From Micractinium sp. NFX-FRZ (taxonomy: Eukaryota > Chlorophyta > Trebouxiophyceae > Chlorellales > Chlorellaceae), in NCBI GenBank assembly GCA_029339195.1, contig JAPTJF010000006.1, forward strand, positions 186,001 to 250,000: a stretch of DNA of 64,000 nucleotides, read 5' to 3'. Positions 1-19,936 of the stretch are shown here, one piece after another. Under the pieces are notes generated by a model. That model did not search any database and was not told where the DNA came from. It saw only the letters and a program-made list of their open reading frames with translations. Within the stretch, counting starts at the first letter, position 1; each line of letters starts with the position of its first letter. Made by a program: the position numbers and the translations under genes.

Positions 1-2834
1 GCCGAGCACTGTGGCACCCCCTCCCTACCCTCTCTCCTTAGCGCCCCACGCCCTGATTCATTGGCCAACCGCCGCCTGCTCCCACTCCCCTGCCCCATCC
101 CTCACCCCTCATCAACCCCTACCCCACCTTGAGCACCCGCACCGTGTCTCCCCCACTCCCCTCCCCTCCTCTCCCCCTCCCCATTGTACCACCTCCACAG
201 CATGCCCAGTCGCCCACCTTGAGCAGCTGCACTGCCTCTGCGTGGTTGAGCACCGTGGCCCCCGCCAGCGCCGCTGTGCACGCCAGGGCCACCGCTAGCC
301 GCGAGTCGTTGAACTGCCCATCATGGTACACAATGGCGCCCTTGAGGGAGGTGCCGTCGGAGCGGTGCGAGCAGAGGGTGGGGAAGCGCGAGAGGGACTG
401 CGGGGGAGGCCGCGCGGGGGAGGGCATAGGGGTGGGTGAGGGCGGGAGCGGTGAGGGCGGCCGGGGGTGAATTGTGTTCTTGTGGGGCATAGGGAGAAAG
501 GCTGCAAACATGCAGGCTGCGGACAGGCGTGGGCGTTGCGGTGGGCGGGGCGGGCAACATGGAGGAGGGAGGAGCAGCATGGGGGAGGGAGGAGATAAAG
601 AGAGGAACTGGTGGGGGCAGGGAGGAGGAGGGAGGGGGTGGGGTGGAAGCAGGGAGGAGCGGCCAGAGGGCCGGGCACAGCAGACGCGGCACAACAGACA
701 GGGGGGGCAGGGGGCCCGGCGCAACGCATCCACATCACACGGTAGGCGCTCGGGCCACCCAGCCCGTCTCGGCCTCAGCCACCGCCACACGGCAGCAGCA
801 CCCACATGGATCCTCCGCACCCTCTGTACACTCACCCACGCTGTGGTGCGGGAGCGGCCCAGCCCCAGCCCTCGTTATGCTGGCCTGCCCCTGCCGCCCC
901 ATGCGAGTACGCATGCTTATGCACACGCATGCCTGCGCAGTTGTGAGCGACAGCTACGCCTCTCCAGGCCTCCACTTTGTGCACAGTCTGCCTGTGCCCG
1001 TGACAAAGGCAACACCTTGCGCGTGTGTCTGATTGTGTGCATCATTCCCACCTGCGCTGGGGTGAGGTAGCGGCACCACTCCAAGCCCTGCCCGCCGGCG
1101 ATGACGTCATACATGCGCAGGCCCGCCCAGAAGTAAGGCGGCTCCCACCACTTGTAGCAGGGCTGCGGGGGTGAGGGAGGTGTGCAGCCATTGAGGGCAG
1201 GAGGTTGTAAGGAGGGCTAGATCTGTGGCATGCGCAGCCCTGCCCTGCCCAGAAGTCACAGGGCTACCGCTCCCACCACTTGTAGCAGGGCTGCGGGGGG
1301 GGGGGGGGGCCCGGAGAACAGTGTGCATTCAGGTAGGGCAGATGCAGAGTGCTGGACTTGACGTGCACAACTCCGCCCAGAAGCCACGAGGCTACCGCTT
1401 CCCCAGGGTTGGGGAAGACGAGGGGCAGCCCGCAAGTGAGGGCTTCGTAGTAGCAGTAAGATGACCCGCAACTGACAGCGCTTAGATTTGATACGCAGCA
1501 GTAGTACAGCGGGCAGCCGCCGCCGCCCAGCCTTTGCACCACGCCCACCCGCCTGCTCGCTCTACCACTTCATTCACCTGTGCGAACCACCAGCGCGAAC
1601 GGTTGGGTGTGTGCGCAGCAGCAGCACTGGACGAACCCAATGAGGCGGGCAAATCAGCACACGTAAAGAAAGCACTCGGGCGCACCGTCATGATGGGGAG
1701 TGAGTTGGAGAGGTAGGGCACGTTTTTTAGCAGCACGTTGCGCTCGTGCAGCGCCTCAAACACCAGCTTGAACTGACCGTAGTCCAGGTTCTTGAAGGCC
1801 TGCAGCCATGAAAACACGGGAGGGCAGGCTCGCCTCCAACTATATCCCACCATGTACGCAACACCACTCTACCGCGGCCCAAGGCTGGCCACGCAGCAGT
1901 CAGCCTTCAACTGCAGCGGGCAGGAGGCCATGCAGCCGGCAGCCCGAATGCTGCTAACACCGCACGCCCTGGCAGGTGACATGAGCCTGTCAACACTCAG
2001 TGAATGTTTGACCGAGGATTGACGATTATAACTGTTGATGACGTGAGGTGAGGAGCGGCCCACCTTTTCCAGGTACCGCACGCCGCCATGCACCAGCTTG
2101 GTTGACCTCGAGCTCGTGCCTGCCGCCCAGTCCTCACGCTCAATCAGCGCCGTCCTCAGCCCCCTGCGAACCGGGAAAACACACGGCAGATTGCTCATGG
2201 ACAGGCCGGTGCCGGTGCAGCACACGGGTGCACAGTTTGTTCCCGTGCTGAGTAGCGCCATCCTCGGGCCACTGCACTACCAAGTGGTGGAATGGGTCGC
2301 ACCACCAGGTCCAGGGGGCAGCTGCGGGGATTCACAGGCCACAGGCAGTGCTGCGCTGCACATTGGGTGACGCTGCTTCAACCGGCAGCACATGCGTGGG
2401 AACCTTCCCCATGCAGCCCGTTGGTTGGTGCAGCCACCCACCGTGTGGCGGCATCCACAGCGCAGCCGGTGCCGGTGGCTCCTCCTGCAGACGGGTGAGC
2501 AAAGTGTGGCGTGCCAAGTGAGGTGTCACACGAGCAGTCCCGAGCAGGCGGCGCTGCCAGCGGCGGCCCACCCGCCGCCGCCAGCTGCCGCCGCCTTTGC
2601 TCGCCCCGCCCCCAGCTCAAAAGTGCGCTTGCCTCCGATGATCAGCACGTCGTAGGGTCTGGCCGCCGTGCCCTGGGACAGCCGGCTCAGCTGCTCCGCC
2701 CGGGGCGGAACCCTGTCGTGAATCCACTGCGGCGCCGGTCCGCTGTCCACGTCGGCGGACTGGCCTGCATTGTAGATCGCCAGGCCGCCGGCGCCTGCCA
2801 GCAGGAGCGCTCCGCCATACAAGGCGCGAGACAT
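1..2834 (-). CDS. SDP6: FAD-dependent glycerol-3-phosphate dehydrogenase (mitochondrial type), 3' end outside the window
   Basis: Oxidises glycerol-3-phosphate to dihydroxyacetone phosphate and passes electrons through FAD to quinone at the mitochondrial inner membrane. Six exons were joined: 2834-2633, 2484-2442, 2163-2064, 1799-1686, 1162-1052 and 397-218; phases agree throughout. The ATG at 2834 opens a hydrophobic N-terminal segment ([20 protein letters not shown]). Then comes the FAD dinucleotide fold ([14 protein letters not shown]), the family signature [20 protein letters not shown], the [19 protein letters not shown] block and the [19 protein letters not shown] block. The N-terminus layout matches plant SDP6; the catalytic C-terminal half and any EF hands lie to the left. 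The first intron starts with GC (GCAAGC, first base 2632); no nearby GT restores the frame. Intron 4 holds two decayed copies of the start of exon 5. Identification is firm. Confidence 0.93.
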
Positions 2835-3208
2835 TTTTTGTGATCGGCCGGCTGCCCTGGCCTTTTGCAATACCCAATTGGGCCCTACCAGTAATCAATG
2901 CTGGATCGCACCGGCGCTGCCTTTGGGGGGCAGAACCCTGGCTGGCAGCCAGCATGGCGCAGTCGAGTCGAGGGGCGCCACTTGGGCGGGGCGCTACAGC
3001 CGCTCAAGACATTTTGCCTGCCTGCTTTCCGCACCAGCAAACATATCGTTCTACACACATGATGGTGTCAGTTGGTCCTGTTACAACACTGCAGCCACCG
3101 GCCACCAGCCCATCGGCCAGCCGTGCAACAGGCAGAGGGGTGTGCGAGCCAATGCCACGAGCAACGACACGGCCGTGCCAGGTGCCACCACCCGCCTGCC
3201 AGCTCAGC
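2835..3208. other. Short intergenic gap between two minus-strand genes
   Basis: This 374-base gap must hold the promoter and 5' UTR of the glycerol-3-phosphate dehydrogenase gene and the 3' UTR of the inhibitor 2 gene. A TTACA (TGTAA on the minus strand) lies at 3081-3085. I see no further gene here. Confidence 0.6.
3081..3085 (-). terminator. Likely polyadenylation signal (TGTAA) of the inhibitor 2 gene
   Basis: TGTAA on the minus strand, about 125 bases beyond the stop codon at 3209-3211. TGTAA is the usual green-algal polyadenylation element; use at this site is inference. Confidence 0.45.
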
Positions 3209-3414
3209 TCAGTCCTCCTCATCCGACACGGCGCCACAGTCGGGCAGCGGGTGTGCTGTCAGCGAGGGCCGGCGCACAACCGGGGCGCCGCCTCGCTGGC
3301 GCCCTGCCGCCTCATCATGCTCGCTTTCCACGTCAGCATCCAGGTGCCCCTCCCACTCCCCTGAACCACCCGCCGCCGCCGCTGCCGCCGCTGCGCGCAC
3401 GCCATTTGGCTGCG

Positions 3415-3455
<41 letters not shown>

Positions 3456-5693
3456 GCCTGCTGCGGTGGTGGCGGTGGTGCGTGACCATTCATGGCCTCC
3501 TGCTCAGCAGCCACCAGATCTTCGCCCTCCTCCTCATCGCCGCTCTGTATCAGCTCTCGCGCCCTGCAGAGGCACCAGCACGTGTGTGGGCGGGTGTGCC
3601 CAGGGGCAGCGCGGGCAGCGCGGCAGCGTGCGAGTTGCTGCTCTCTAAGGATTGAATCCATAAGTTTGCTGAGTCACCCAATCGGGTTGAGTGCTTCCCA
3701 CAAACAAAGGACAGCACACGAAGCAACCACCCACTGCACCAGCTGCTCGCTCATGCTGTGCTGCCCCCCAGCAGTCAGTCTGCCAGCCTGTCACTCAAAC
3801 AGTAAGACCCTGCAAACATATCAGTCTCGTGCAACAAAGATGTGATGGAAAAACACAAACAACCACCGCGTCAGACGCTCCCACACAGCGCATGCGGCCC
3901 CAGTTGTGCTCTTCTCACATCCAACTACAACCCACGCCTCCCCTGCACTCTCCCGCACACCGACAGCACCAGCACGACTCACCGCGCCAGCTGCTCCCGC
4001 ATGTTGTAGTGCTGCTTGCGCGCCTCCTTGAAGCGGCGCCGCTTCTCCTGGCGCTGCGGGTCCGCACCCTCCTCTGCACATGCGTGTGAGCGTTTGAAGA
4101 AGCGGGGAATATGGTGCTTGGATAGGGCAGGAGAGGAGGGGCCGGGCAGGGACACAGCTGGCTTCTCTTGGAGCTGAGCAACATTTGCCTTCCACCCACC
4201 CTCCCTCCCTCCCCCTCGCCCTGCTCGGCTCATGCCTGATCCCAGCAGCTAGCCCCACCCCCTCCATTCCACCCCAATCCTCCACATTCACTGAAACGGC
4301 AGTGCACCACATACCCCTTCCCTGGCCCTCCCCCTCCTCCTGCTCTTCAAAGGATGCAAGCAGCGGTGCCCGCTCACATCCCCACCATGTTGATGCACCA
4401 TGCCACAAAGAAACCCACTCACCCTCCTCCTCGTCCTCCTCATCCTGCTCATGCTCCCCGTAATACTGGTCCGAGAAGCGGGGGCTGCGGGAGGCGCGGC
4501 CCGGGGAGGCCCCCTCCGGGTGCCGCGGGCTGGGGCTGACCGTGCGGTCGTCGCTGTCCGACCACCCGCGCCCGCCGATGCGCACGTGCCGCCCCCTGCA
4601 CGGGGCGAGGTGTGGGGGCAGGATGAGAGGGGAGGGGAGGGCTGCTGGGGCTGCTGCTTGCTCAGGGCAGGGCGGGACACATTGCCTGGCACAGCAGGCA
4701 CGGCATGCTGCATGTCCCCCAAGCACAGGGCCGCCGGCGCCAGCCTCCTGCTGCCCCAACCTGCCCCCCCACCTGCTCCTGCCCTGCCGGCCGGATGAAC
4801 CCGCCTCATCAGACGTCGTGCCGGTGCCGCTAGACGGGCCCCCGGCAGTGGCTGCAACTGCCATGGCGGCCGCCGCTGCCGCCGCAGTTGCCGGGTCATC
4901 CAGCGAGAGCGGGCGCATGGCGCTGCCTGCACGGGCGGGGCAGCGCGAGTGAGGCGCGCCGCGCTTCGGCGGGCAGGCATGCTGCTGGAAATGCGCTTGC
5001 CAGCAGCAGCGCCGCCCACCGTGGCACCCTCCCGCCCCGCACCCACCCTTGCACTCCCCCAGATGTACCCAACACCCGCCCATACACTGCATGCTCCACC
5101 CCGCCCACCCACCCAGGTCCCCCTCTTCATCCGTGTCCATGGGGGACCCGACGTACGGCGTCTTGGGCTCATCTGCAGCGCACACACGTGGCAAGCAATG
5201 CAAATGCACCATAGCTGGGTGCGAAGACGGGCTGGAACTGGACGCGAGCAAGGGCGTGGGCGTCTTGAGCAGCGCACACACGGAGCAACGGAGTCGAGCG
5301 CCTGGGGTAGAGTACAGCCGCACGTAAACGACAGGCTGTGAAGAGCTGCACAGCGCTCGCACGTCGGCTCCACCGTTTGATCGCATAGTGTTGGTAAACA
5401 GGTCACAGCGTGCCACGCAGTGCAGCCATGCAGTCGGCTTGCCGCCCCTGTGCCTGCCAGCTGCCGCTATGAAGATGCATCTTCCATCCATGAACGCATC
5501 CTTCCAAGCCCCCGTAATGCGTCACTTTCTACACTCTCATGCTCCCCCGCTCACCTATCTTGCGCGGGTTCAGCTCCTTTTTGATGCGCTCATTCTCCTC
5601 CAGATTCTGCTCGTCCCACCGGATGCCGCCTTTGCCGCTCCGCTTCTTGCCGCCCCCGTCATCGTGAGGCCGCTTGCTGCCGGAAGATGCCAT
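3209..5693 (-). CDS. IPP2: Protein phosphatase inhibitor 2 (IPP-2) family
   Basis: Intrinsically disordered regulator of protein phosphatase 1. Six exons (5693-5555, 5172-5113, 4926-4773, 4595-4423, 4073-3983, 3563-3209) give 323 residues with consistent phases. All family landmarks are present in order: GIRWDEQNLEENE near the N-terminus (the KWDE motif region), the DEPKTPYVGSP motif that in animals holds the regulatory Thr-Pro site, and the PP1-binding helix KRRRFKEARKQHYNMREQLA, matching the family KR.FEMKRK.HYNE.. segment. Algal additions are an Ala-rich run after LSLDDPAT (about residue 80), an acidic stretch, and a poly-Gln tract in the last exon encoded by CAG repeats. The protein is longer than animal inhibitor 2 (about 205 residues) because of these insertions. 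It shares its upstream region with divergent gyrB. Intermediate introns hide in a long open frame and are not coding. Confidence 0.85.
3417..3464 (-). repeat. CAG (CTG) trinucleotide repeat coding poly-glutamine in inhibitor 2
   Basis: About a dozen CTG units on the plus strand (CAG on the coding strand), flanked by GCG interruptions. They encode a QQAQQ...QQAQ tract in the C-terminal exon of the inhibitor 2 gene. Confidence 0.95.
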
Positions 5694-6351
5694 GCTTGCA
5701 GGCGTGTGCAATCAGGGTACTTCTGGGTACTCCCTGTGGGCGTGGAAGTGGCACACGTGTGGGGCGGCGGGGGAGGGGAGCGAGCGGGCGGGAGGGCAGA
5801 CGGCGGTGCAGGCACGGGTGCATGAGCTGATATCGGCAGCCGCTGCACCCTGAGCTCCCCCAGAGTGATATTGTTTCAGAGAAGCACCCGCAGGCGCGAG
5901 AAAAGAGGCCACACAAACATGGCGAGTTTGCAACCCGGCAAGGCTCCGTCCAAGGACACACCTTTTACAGTAATGATGCAATCAGAGCGGGTGTGAGCAT
6001 ACGCACCTGCGCCTTTCACAGCAGGAGGGTGCGAGGTGAGCTACCGCGCTTTGGTGGCTCCCTGCAGGACGATGCGGCACGCTGCAAATCGCTGAACTGT
6101 CGGCAAACAGCTGTAGTTCGCCGGTGGGGTGTCGGAATGTGGGGCTCGTGGAGGTGTCGGCCAGGCTGGAGGAAGGCTGTGAGACACCTCTCCCCTTGAA
6201 TTTCTGCGACCCGTATCGCTCGCTGATTGCCCCCTGTCACTCATCGAACATCGGCAAACCACACTCAAAACACATGGCTGTCTGAGCAAGTCCTGCCGGT
6301 AGCATCCCCATGCAAGCAGTCGGCAGCTCTGCAAGGAGCATCAATCCAACC
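5694..6351. promoter_or_regulatory. Shared divergent upstream region of inhibitor 2 (minus) and gyrB (plus)
   Basis: A 658-base region between two start codons facing away from each other. It must contain both promoters and 5' UTRs. I recognise no TATA box or other defined element. An in-frame ATG at 6310 upstream of the chosen gyrB start would add 14 residues. Confidence 0.6.
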
Positions 6352-14977
<8,626 letters not shown>

Positions 14978-16139
14978 TGAGCTGGCAGCTGGTGTGCGCT
15001 GACCTGGCAGTCACACTCGCTGAGCTGGCAGTCACATGCACGCTGAGGTGGCGCGGGAGAGCGTGGGCAGCGCGGCTGGCAGCCCGATGCCTCCCTGCCC
15101 CTGTGATGCTACCCGTTCCTCACACCCCATAGCCCCTCTGCAGCCCTTCCCCCTCCTTTCTGACTGGCACTCACTGGTAACCCCTCCGTTCCCCTGATCC
15201 GTGATTCTCATGCCCCTGCCATCGATTGCGCACACTGAACCTGGCGTGCTCCCCACCTTGTAACCTTAACAGCAGCCATGAGCTGGCAGCGGCATGCTTG
15301 GCTGGGCAGCACCTGTGTGCGCAGCTGGCAGCCTCACGCGCTAAGCTGGCGCTGGCAGGATCGGCAGCTGAGGTGGTAGCTGAGCTGGCGACGTGCACCG
15401 TGCCGATCCGCCAGCACCCACTCACAGAAGCGCCATGTGCCGTGCGGGGGAACGAGCGATTCCTGTGGCAGGGCGATTACTGTGCCAGGCCTGTGCCAGG
15501 CTGATTCCAGGCGATTCCTGTGCCACACACACTGCCGGGGAGCAAACGTGAGGGGGCTTACAGGCAGGCAGCTTTGCAGGGCAGTGCAGCGCGTGTGGCG
15601 GTGTGTGTTTGCGCAATAGGATGGCATGCGGGAGTGCGGTGCATTCAGTGAGATGGCAGGCGGGATGTGGGCGCCTGCAACACCCACAACATGAAGCTGG
15701 GGGTGTTGTGCATGCCAAAAAAATGGACAGAGGGAGTGCAACGTAGTTCCGACATGGAGCGCGGCGCAAAGATGGCAGGGGAAGCACGGTGCACATGAAT
15801 CGTCCATCGATCAATGGCATTTTTCAAGGCACGGGCACGGAAGGCAGAGTGCCCAGGCCATCCGAGCGCCAGCTCCTGAGCGGGGGCGCAACAGAGGGGC
15901 GAGGCCGGGGGCAGGCAGAGCGTGCAGACAGGCTGGGGTTCAATAAAATGGCGGCACAAGGGCGTGAAAGCAAGGCCGGGCAGGGATGGCCGGCAAGCGA
16001 TGGCCCAGGGGCGGCCCTGCCCACTGGAAGAGGAAGCAGGTTACGGCACGAAGGCTTGGGGCTGAGGAAGCCCACCTGCCAAATTCGGCCAGAGGCGCCC
16101 GTCGGCCACCGCCACACACGAGCAGGCCCTCTCCGCTGG
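14978..16139. other. Convergent intergenic region between gyrB and the LicD-type gene
   Basis: This holds the two facing 3' UTRs. Variants of GAGCTGGCAG occur many times between 14978 and 15390, starting at the gyrB stop codon. A TGTAA lies at 15259-15263. Beyond about 15400 I see no coding signal; open frames there are GC-rich shadows. Confidence 0.6.
15259..15263 (+). terminator. Likely polyadenylation signal (TGTAA) of gyrB
   Basis: TGTAA 282 bases after the gyrB stop codon, a usual 3' UTR length for green algae. Assignment is inference. Confidence 0.45.
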
Positions 16140-17767
16140 CTACATGTTTTCAAAGCCTGTGATCTTGGGCACCTGCCAGTCCCCGCCATACCAGACAGAC
16201 AGTGGCTCAGCTGGCTCGTCCGGCCCCGGCACTTGCAGGTCCTCCACTTGGTACATCTTTTTATAGGTGCACCTCAGCATGCGGACTTTGTCTTCTTGGA
16301 TGAGGAACTTGTAGAGGTCGGGCCCGTCTGCAGACAGCGTCCACATGGGGTAGAGATCCACTGCAGCACAGCATGCGCACAGCGTGGCGCACAGTGGAGC
16401 GCACAACCCATGTGAGTCGGAGCATGCACACAGCACAGCGCAGCACAGCGCACAACCCACGTGAGGAGCATACGCACAGCACAGCGCAGCACAGCACGTC
16501 ACCGAGGGCCACCGGTGTGGCACATCGCAGGCCAGGCTCGGCACGGCACAGCACAGACCACAGCACAGCATGTCGCAGCACCACACCACCCCAACATCAC
16601 ATCACACACTCGCACCACATGCGAGGTGTCCACCTCACCCTACCCACCATAGGCGTGCGGCAGAGAGTGCGGGTTGTGCTGCAGCATCCCCGCTCGCTTG
16701 CCAAGCGGCGTGGGGGGCATCACAGGCATGGCGGGGTGCCCAGGGTGGTAGCAGATGCGGGAGGCACCGCCGGCCTCGCCGGGGTGTATCATGAAGCCGT
16801 ACCGCCAGGCGTCCCGCCGCAGCTGCCGCCCGCGTTTGTCCCTCAACTGGTGCCAGTCTTCAAGCAGCAGCCCAATGTCGATGTCGTAAGTCCAGGGGAT
16901 GATGGCCTGGTCACGCACCGCGCCCAGCAGTGTGCCATACGTCACTGCGGGGCAGCCAGGGAGGATGGGGGCGGGGGCGCGGCACAGAGGTGCATACCAA
17001 CGGGGGTTTCTCACTTGAGCAAGTGCGCAGGCGGCAAGCCTGCTGGCATGCCTGCTGCTCGTATGTTACAGCTGACGTGCAGCTGACTGCTGCACTGCTG
17101 GCGTGGTCAACTGCACGCCTGTGGCAGAGGCGGGCTTCAGCAAGCAGCAGGGCGGGCAGGGCATGCCTCCTCGCATGCAAGCTTCCCAGCACCTCCCCCA
17201 GCACTCACCGATCCACTTCTTGCTGTTCTTGGTGAGCCAGAAGGAGGCAAACTCCAGCAGGCCGCGCAGCCAGTAGGCGCAGCAGGCGGGGTCGGCGGCG
17301 GTACAGCCCGGGCGGTAAGCACAATCAAGCTTGGCGCAGCGGGGGAATGGGAGACTCTTGCGCTCCTTCTCATCAGCCTTGCTGTCCTCCTCCGGGGGCT
17401 GCAGGTCCCACCAGTCCTCCGGAGGGAACAGGGTTTCGTTCACCTGTGGGCGCAGCTGGAGCTGATGTGGCGCGCGCAGCTGACGTGTCGCCGGCAACGC
17501 TGGCAAAGGGAGCACGCTGCTGCTGCCGCCGCTGGCTTGAGCAGCGGCGCCGGCGCCGGCGCCGTTGCTGACAGCTGCACGGCCGTCGCTGGCGTGGGCA
17601 GCTTGGGCGGTGTTTGGATGTGAGTCTGCAAACAAGGCGCTGCCGGCTTGCTGCGAGAGGCGAGCTGATTGAACCAGGAGCATCGTGGCACAGAGTGACC
17701 AGGCAGCTGCCTCCCGCAGCGAGCGCCACCGCTGCTTTGGCTGCCTCCCCGCCATGCGGAAGGCCAT
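16140..17767 (-). CDS. LicD/fukutin-family (nucleotidyltransferase-fold) membrane protein, likely glycan phosphotransferase
   Basis: Three exons (17767-17209, 16944-16648, 16360-16140) give 358 residues in phase. Residues 15-35 (LREAAAWSLCATMLLVQSA) look like a signal anchor, implying a type II Golgi or ER membrane protein with a lumenal catalytic domain. A low-complexity Ala/Gly stem follows. Next is a Cys-rich segment (RCAKLDCAYRPGCTAADPAC), then WLRGLLEFASFWL..SKKWIGVTYGTLLGAVRDQAIIPWTYDIDIG, which matches the LicD motif where G.LLG..R....IPWD.D.D forms the metal and nucleotide site. The DID triad is the expected acidic motif. LicD relatives move phosphocholine; fukutin and FKRP move ribitol phosphate; the substrate here is unknown. 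I chose the ATG at 17767 because it places the hydrophobic anchor at the N-terminus; an alternative is the ATG at 17755. The open frame upstream of 17767 has no signal of its own. Confidence 0.8.
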
Positions 17768-19259
17768 GCTTGCAGCACGGCCCTGCTTGTGCTGTCTGTC
17801 CAGAGTGAGGTATCTGGTCCACAGCCTGCGTCGGCGCCTGCAGATGAGGGCAGCGTAAATGTAAAAGCTGCTGCTCGGCCATGAGGGGCCAAGTACCGTC
17901 TGTCTACTGCCGCCAAGTGGCGCCGCCTGCACCGCTGGTATGCAAGCACAGGGCCGCAAGCTGGCGGCAGGCGCCGAAGCAATTGCCAACCCTCGGCTTC
18001 GTCTTTTTAGCACTTGTAGCACAGATTTGCCAGCCTCTTCAAAGCACGCCTCGGGCCCACCTGACCCAGGCGCTGGACGGCGTGACTTAGCGGGAATTGG
18101 GCGTGCAGGCGTCAGTTGACTTGTGCCGGGGCAAATGAGGCATGCTTGGACCTGAGGTGTCCCCGCCTGCACAGCTGGCAGCTGATCCCCTCTGGCTCCG
18201 CTGTCCTGGAGGTTTCCGAGGACCCGCCGCGCATTCGGTTCGATGTTGGGAAGACAATATACCGACTTCAACTGCCTGAATAGGCCAAGGGAGCGCCACA
18301 CCGTTGCCTAAACCAGATGTGTGCGGCCCCCCCCCGCCCGCTGTCGAAGTGGCACCTGCCTAAGCCCTGAACATCTCTCCTCTCGCTCCAACTTCCTTCC
18401 CGCCCCAGATTCCCGAGTAGCCGCATTGCCCCGCCCACAACAACGCCTGGGTGGCCCAAACCCATCGCCAGTGGGTCAGCCTCGCAAGCCTGCGGCACCA
18501 CGCTTCCGCCCCACCCCTCTGGCGAGGTGCGGGATACTACCATCACTATGGCGCCCTTCGCTGGCTGCCTCTCCCTGCTGCATTCTCAGGCCCGTGAGAG
18601 CCGCTGGCAGCATTACCTACAGCTTGCCCACGCGGCGGTGAGGGACAGCATAGCATGGACAGCGTGCGCAGAGCATGAAGCATATTCTCGCTGAATTTCT
18701 TGTTTAAAGCCCAGTTATAGAGGGCAAAGCGAAGACAGGGAGCCTGTGTAGCAGTGACTTATGTCTTCCTCAGCAGGCAGCGCATGGGATTCTAACATGC
18801 TCGCAACCCAGGAGGCAGCGCTGACCTGGCGCTGACCTGGCGCCAGCGGGACATACGCGGGGGTGTGCCTCCTCAAGCCCCGTACCGCCCACCCTCCTCC
18901 TCCCCACCTGCGCTCCCCGTACCGCCCACCCAATTTACCGTTCCTGTGCCTGACTACAGTACTGTACTGCCCACCTAGGGCTTACATGAATGTGCGACAA
19001 CGCAAAGCGGTGCTGGCAGCCGAAGGCAAAACTTGGGAGGAAGCAATTTGAGTCCTCAGAGGCAGCGGAGATTGTGCAGCCCGTAGGAATGGCAGGAGGT
19101 GGTAGGGCGTGCAAAAGGCAGAGGCAGGGAGAACTCAAGCGGGGCTTAGCACGATTGTTGAATGTGCAATGTAATACAGATGGGCAGAGTGACGGCGCAC
19201 AGTTCAGCCCTCAGCCACGCATGTGCGCCAGTGATGCCGGCTGCTGTCCACCCTGGCAC
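17768..19259. other. Intergenic region upstream of the LicD-type gene
   Basis: This should contain the LicD-type promoter near 17770-18300 and the 3' UTR of the small membrane protein gene near 18980-19259 (TTACA at 18982-18986). The open frames inside are short and of low complexity on both strands. I see no supported gene in the 1.5 kb. Confidence 0.5.
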
Positions 19260-19936
19260 TTAATCTGCGCCAAGATGTGTGCAGGACCTGAACCAGCCGT
19301 GGGCCAGTGCCATCCCCCAGCTGAGCAGGTAGAGGAGGGTGCCGCGGGAGGCGCCATACAGCACCAGGCCACCACGGTCAGTGGGGCCCATGTGATGCCA
19401 GAACCAGGGAAGGTCTGCGGGAGGAGCGGGAGAGCAGGGAGGGGAGGCAGGGTAAGCAAAGCAGCAATCGGCAGGGGAGGGGCGCCGACTGGCGGGGGTG
19501 GCATCCCACAGGGGTGGTTATGTGGCCAGGGCGCGCTGCCAGGCGTGCTGCTTTCCGCTTGCTGAGGTGGGGTTCAAACACTTGCCCAGAAACGCACGAC
19601 TTCCCATGTGGGGCGCCCCTGCGCGTGCATGCATGCCACCCCTGCATCCCTCTCCAGTGCATCACACCACACGCTGTCCAGGCGTTGTGCTCACCATGAC
19701 CCCGCCGGCGCCAGGCGTGCGGGCCCAGAAGCCAGACGTGCCACGTGCTTTTGCAGTACAGGTAGAGCGAGAAGAGGAGAAGGAAGCAGGCCGTATGGAA
19801 GACCCACATCGACAGCTTGCCACCCAGGCGCAGCCTGGCAGATGTCCCTGCCAACTGTGCATCCTCCTGCTGAACTGCCACCCCGTTGGGCTGAGGCTGC
19901 CGAGTGGCGGGCGGCTGCCGCTGCGGCTGGCTCTGC
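19260..19936 (-). CDS. Small multi-pass membrane protein of unknown function, 5' end unresolved
   Basis: I do not recognise this gene. Two exons join cleanly in phase: one ending at the donor before 19695, and 19414-19260 ending in TAA. The first encodes a Gln/Pro-rich stretch, then RLRLGGKLSMWVFHTACFLL and LFSLYLYCKSTWHVWLLGPH, a clear membrane helix. The second encodes DLPWFWHHMGPTDRGG and LVLYGASRGTLLYLLSWGMALAHGW, another helix, followed by a short tail. A possible upstream acceptor lies near 19935; no first exon was proven, though an ATG at 20107 opens a short candidate. The helix pair faintly resembles the GPR180/TMEM145 seven-helix family, but only two helices are present, so the gene could be truncated or the stop could lie in an unrecognised intron. 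The phase match at the junction is the main support for it being real. Confidence 0.4.

Noticed and set aside
3821..5491. 556-residue open frame on the minus strand
   Set aside because: It runs through true exons and introns of the inhibitor 2 gene; only fragments in the proper frame match the family.
17768..18301. Upstream extension of the LicD-type open frame
   Set aside because: Extends without a stop, but the composition is non-specific and it would bury the signal anchor about 190 residues into the protein.
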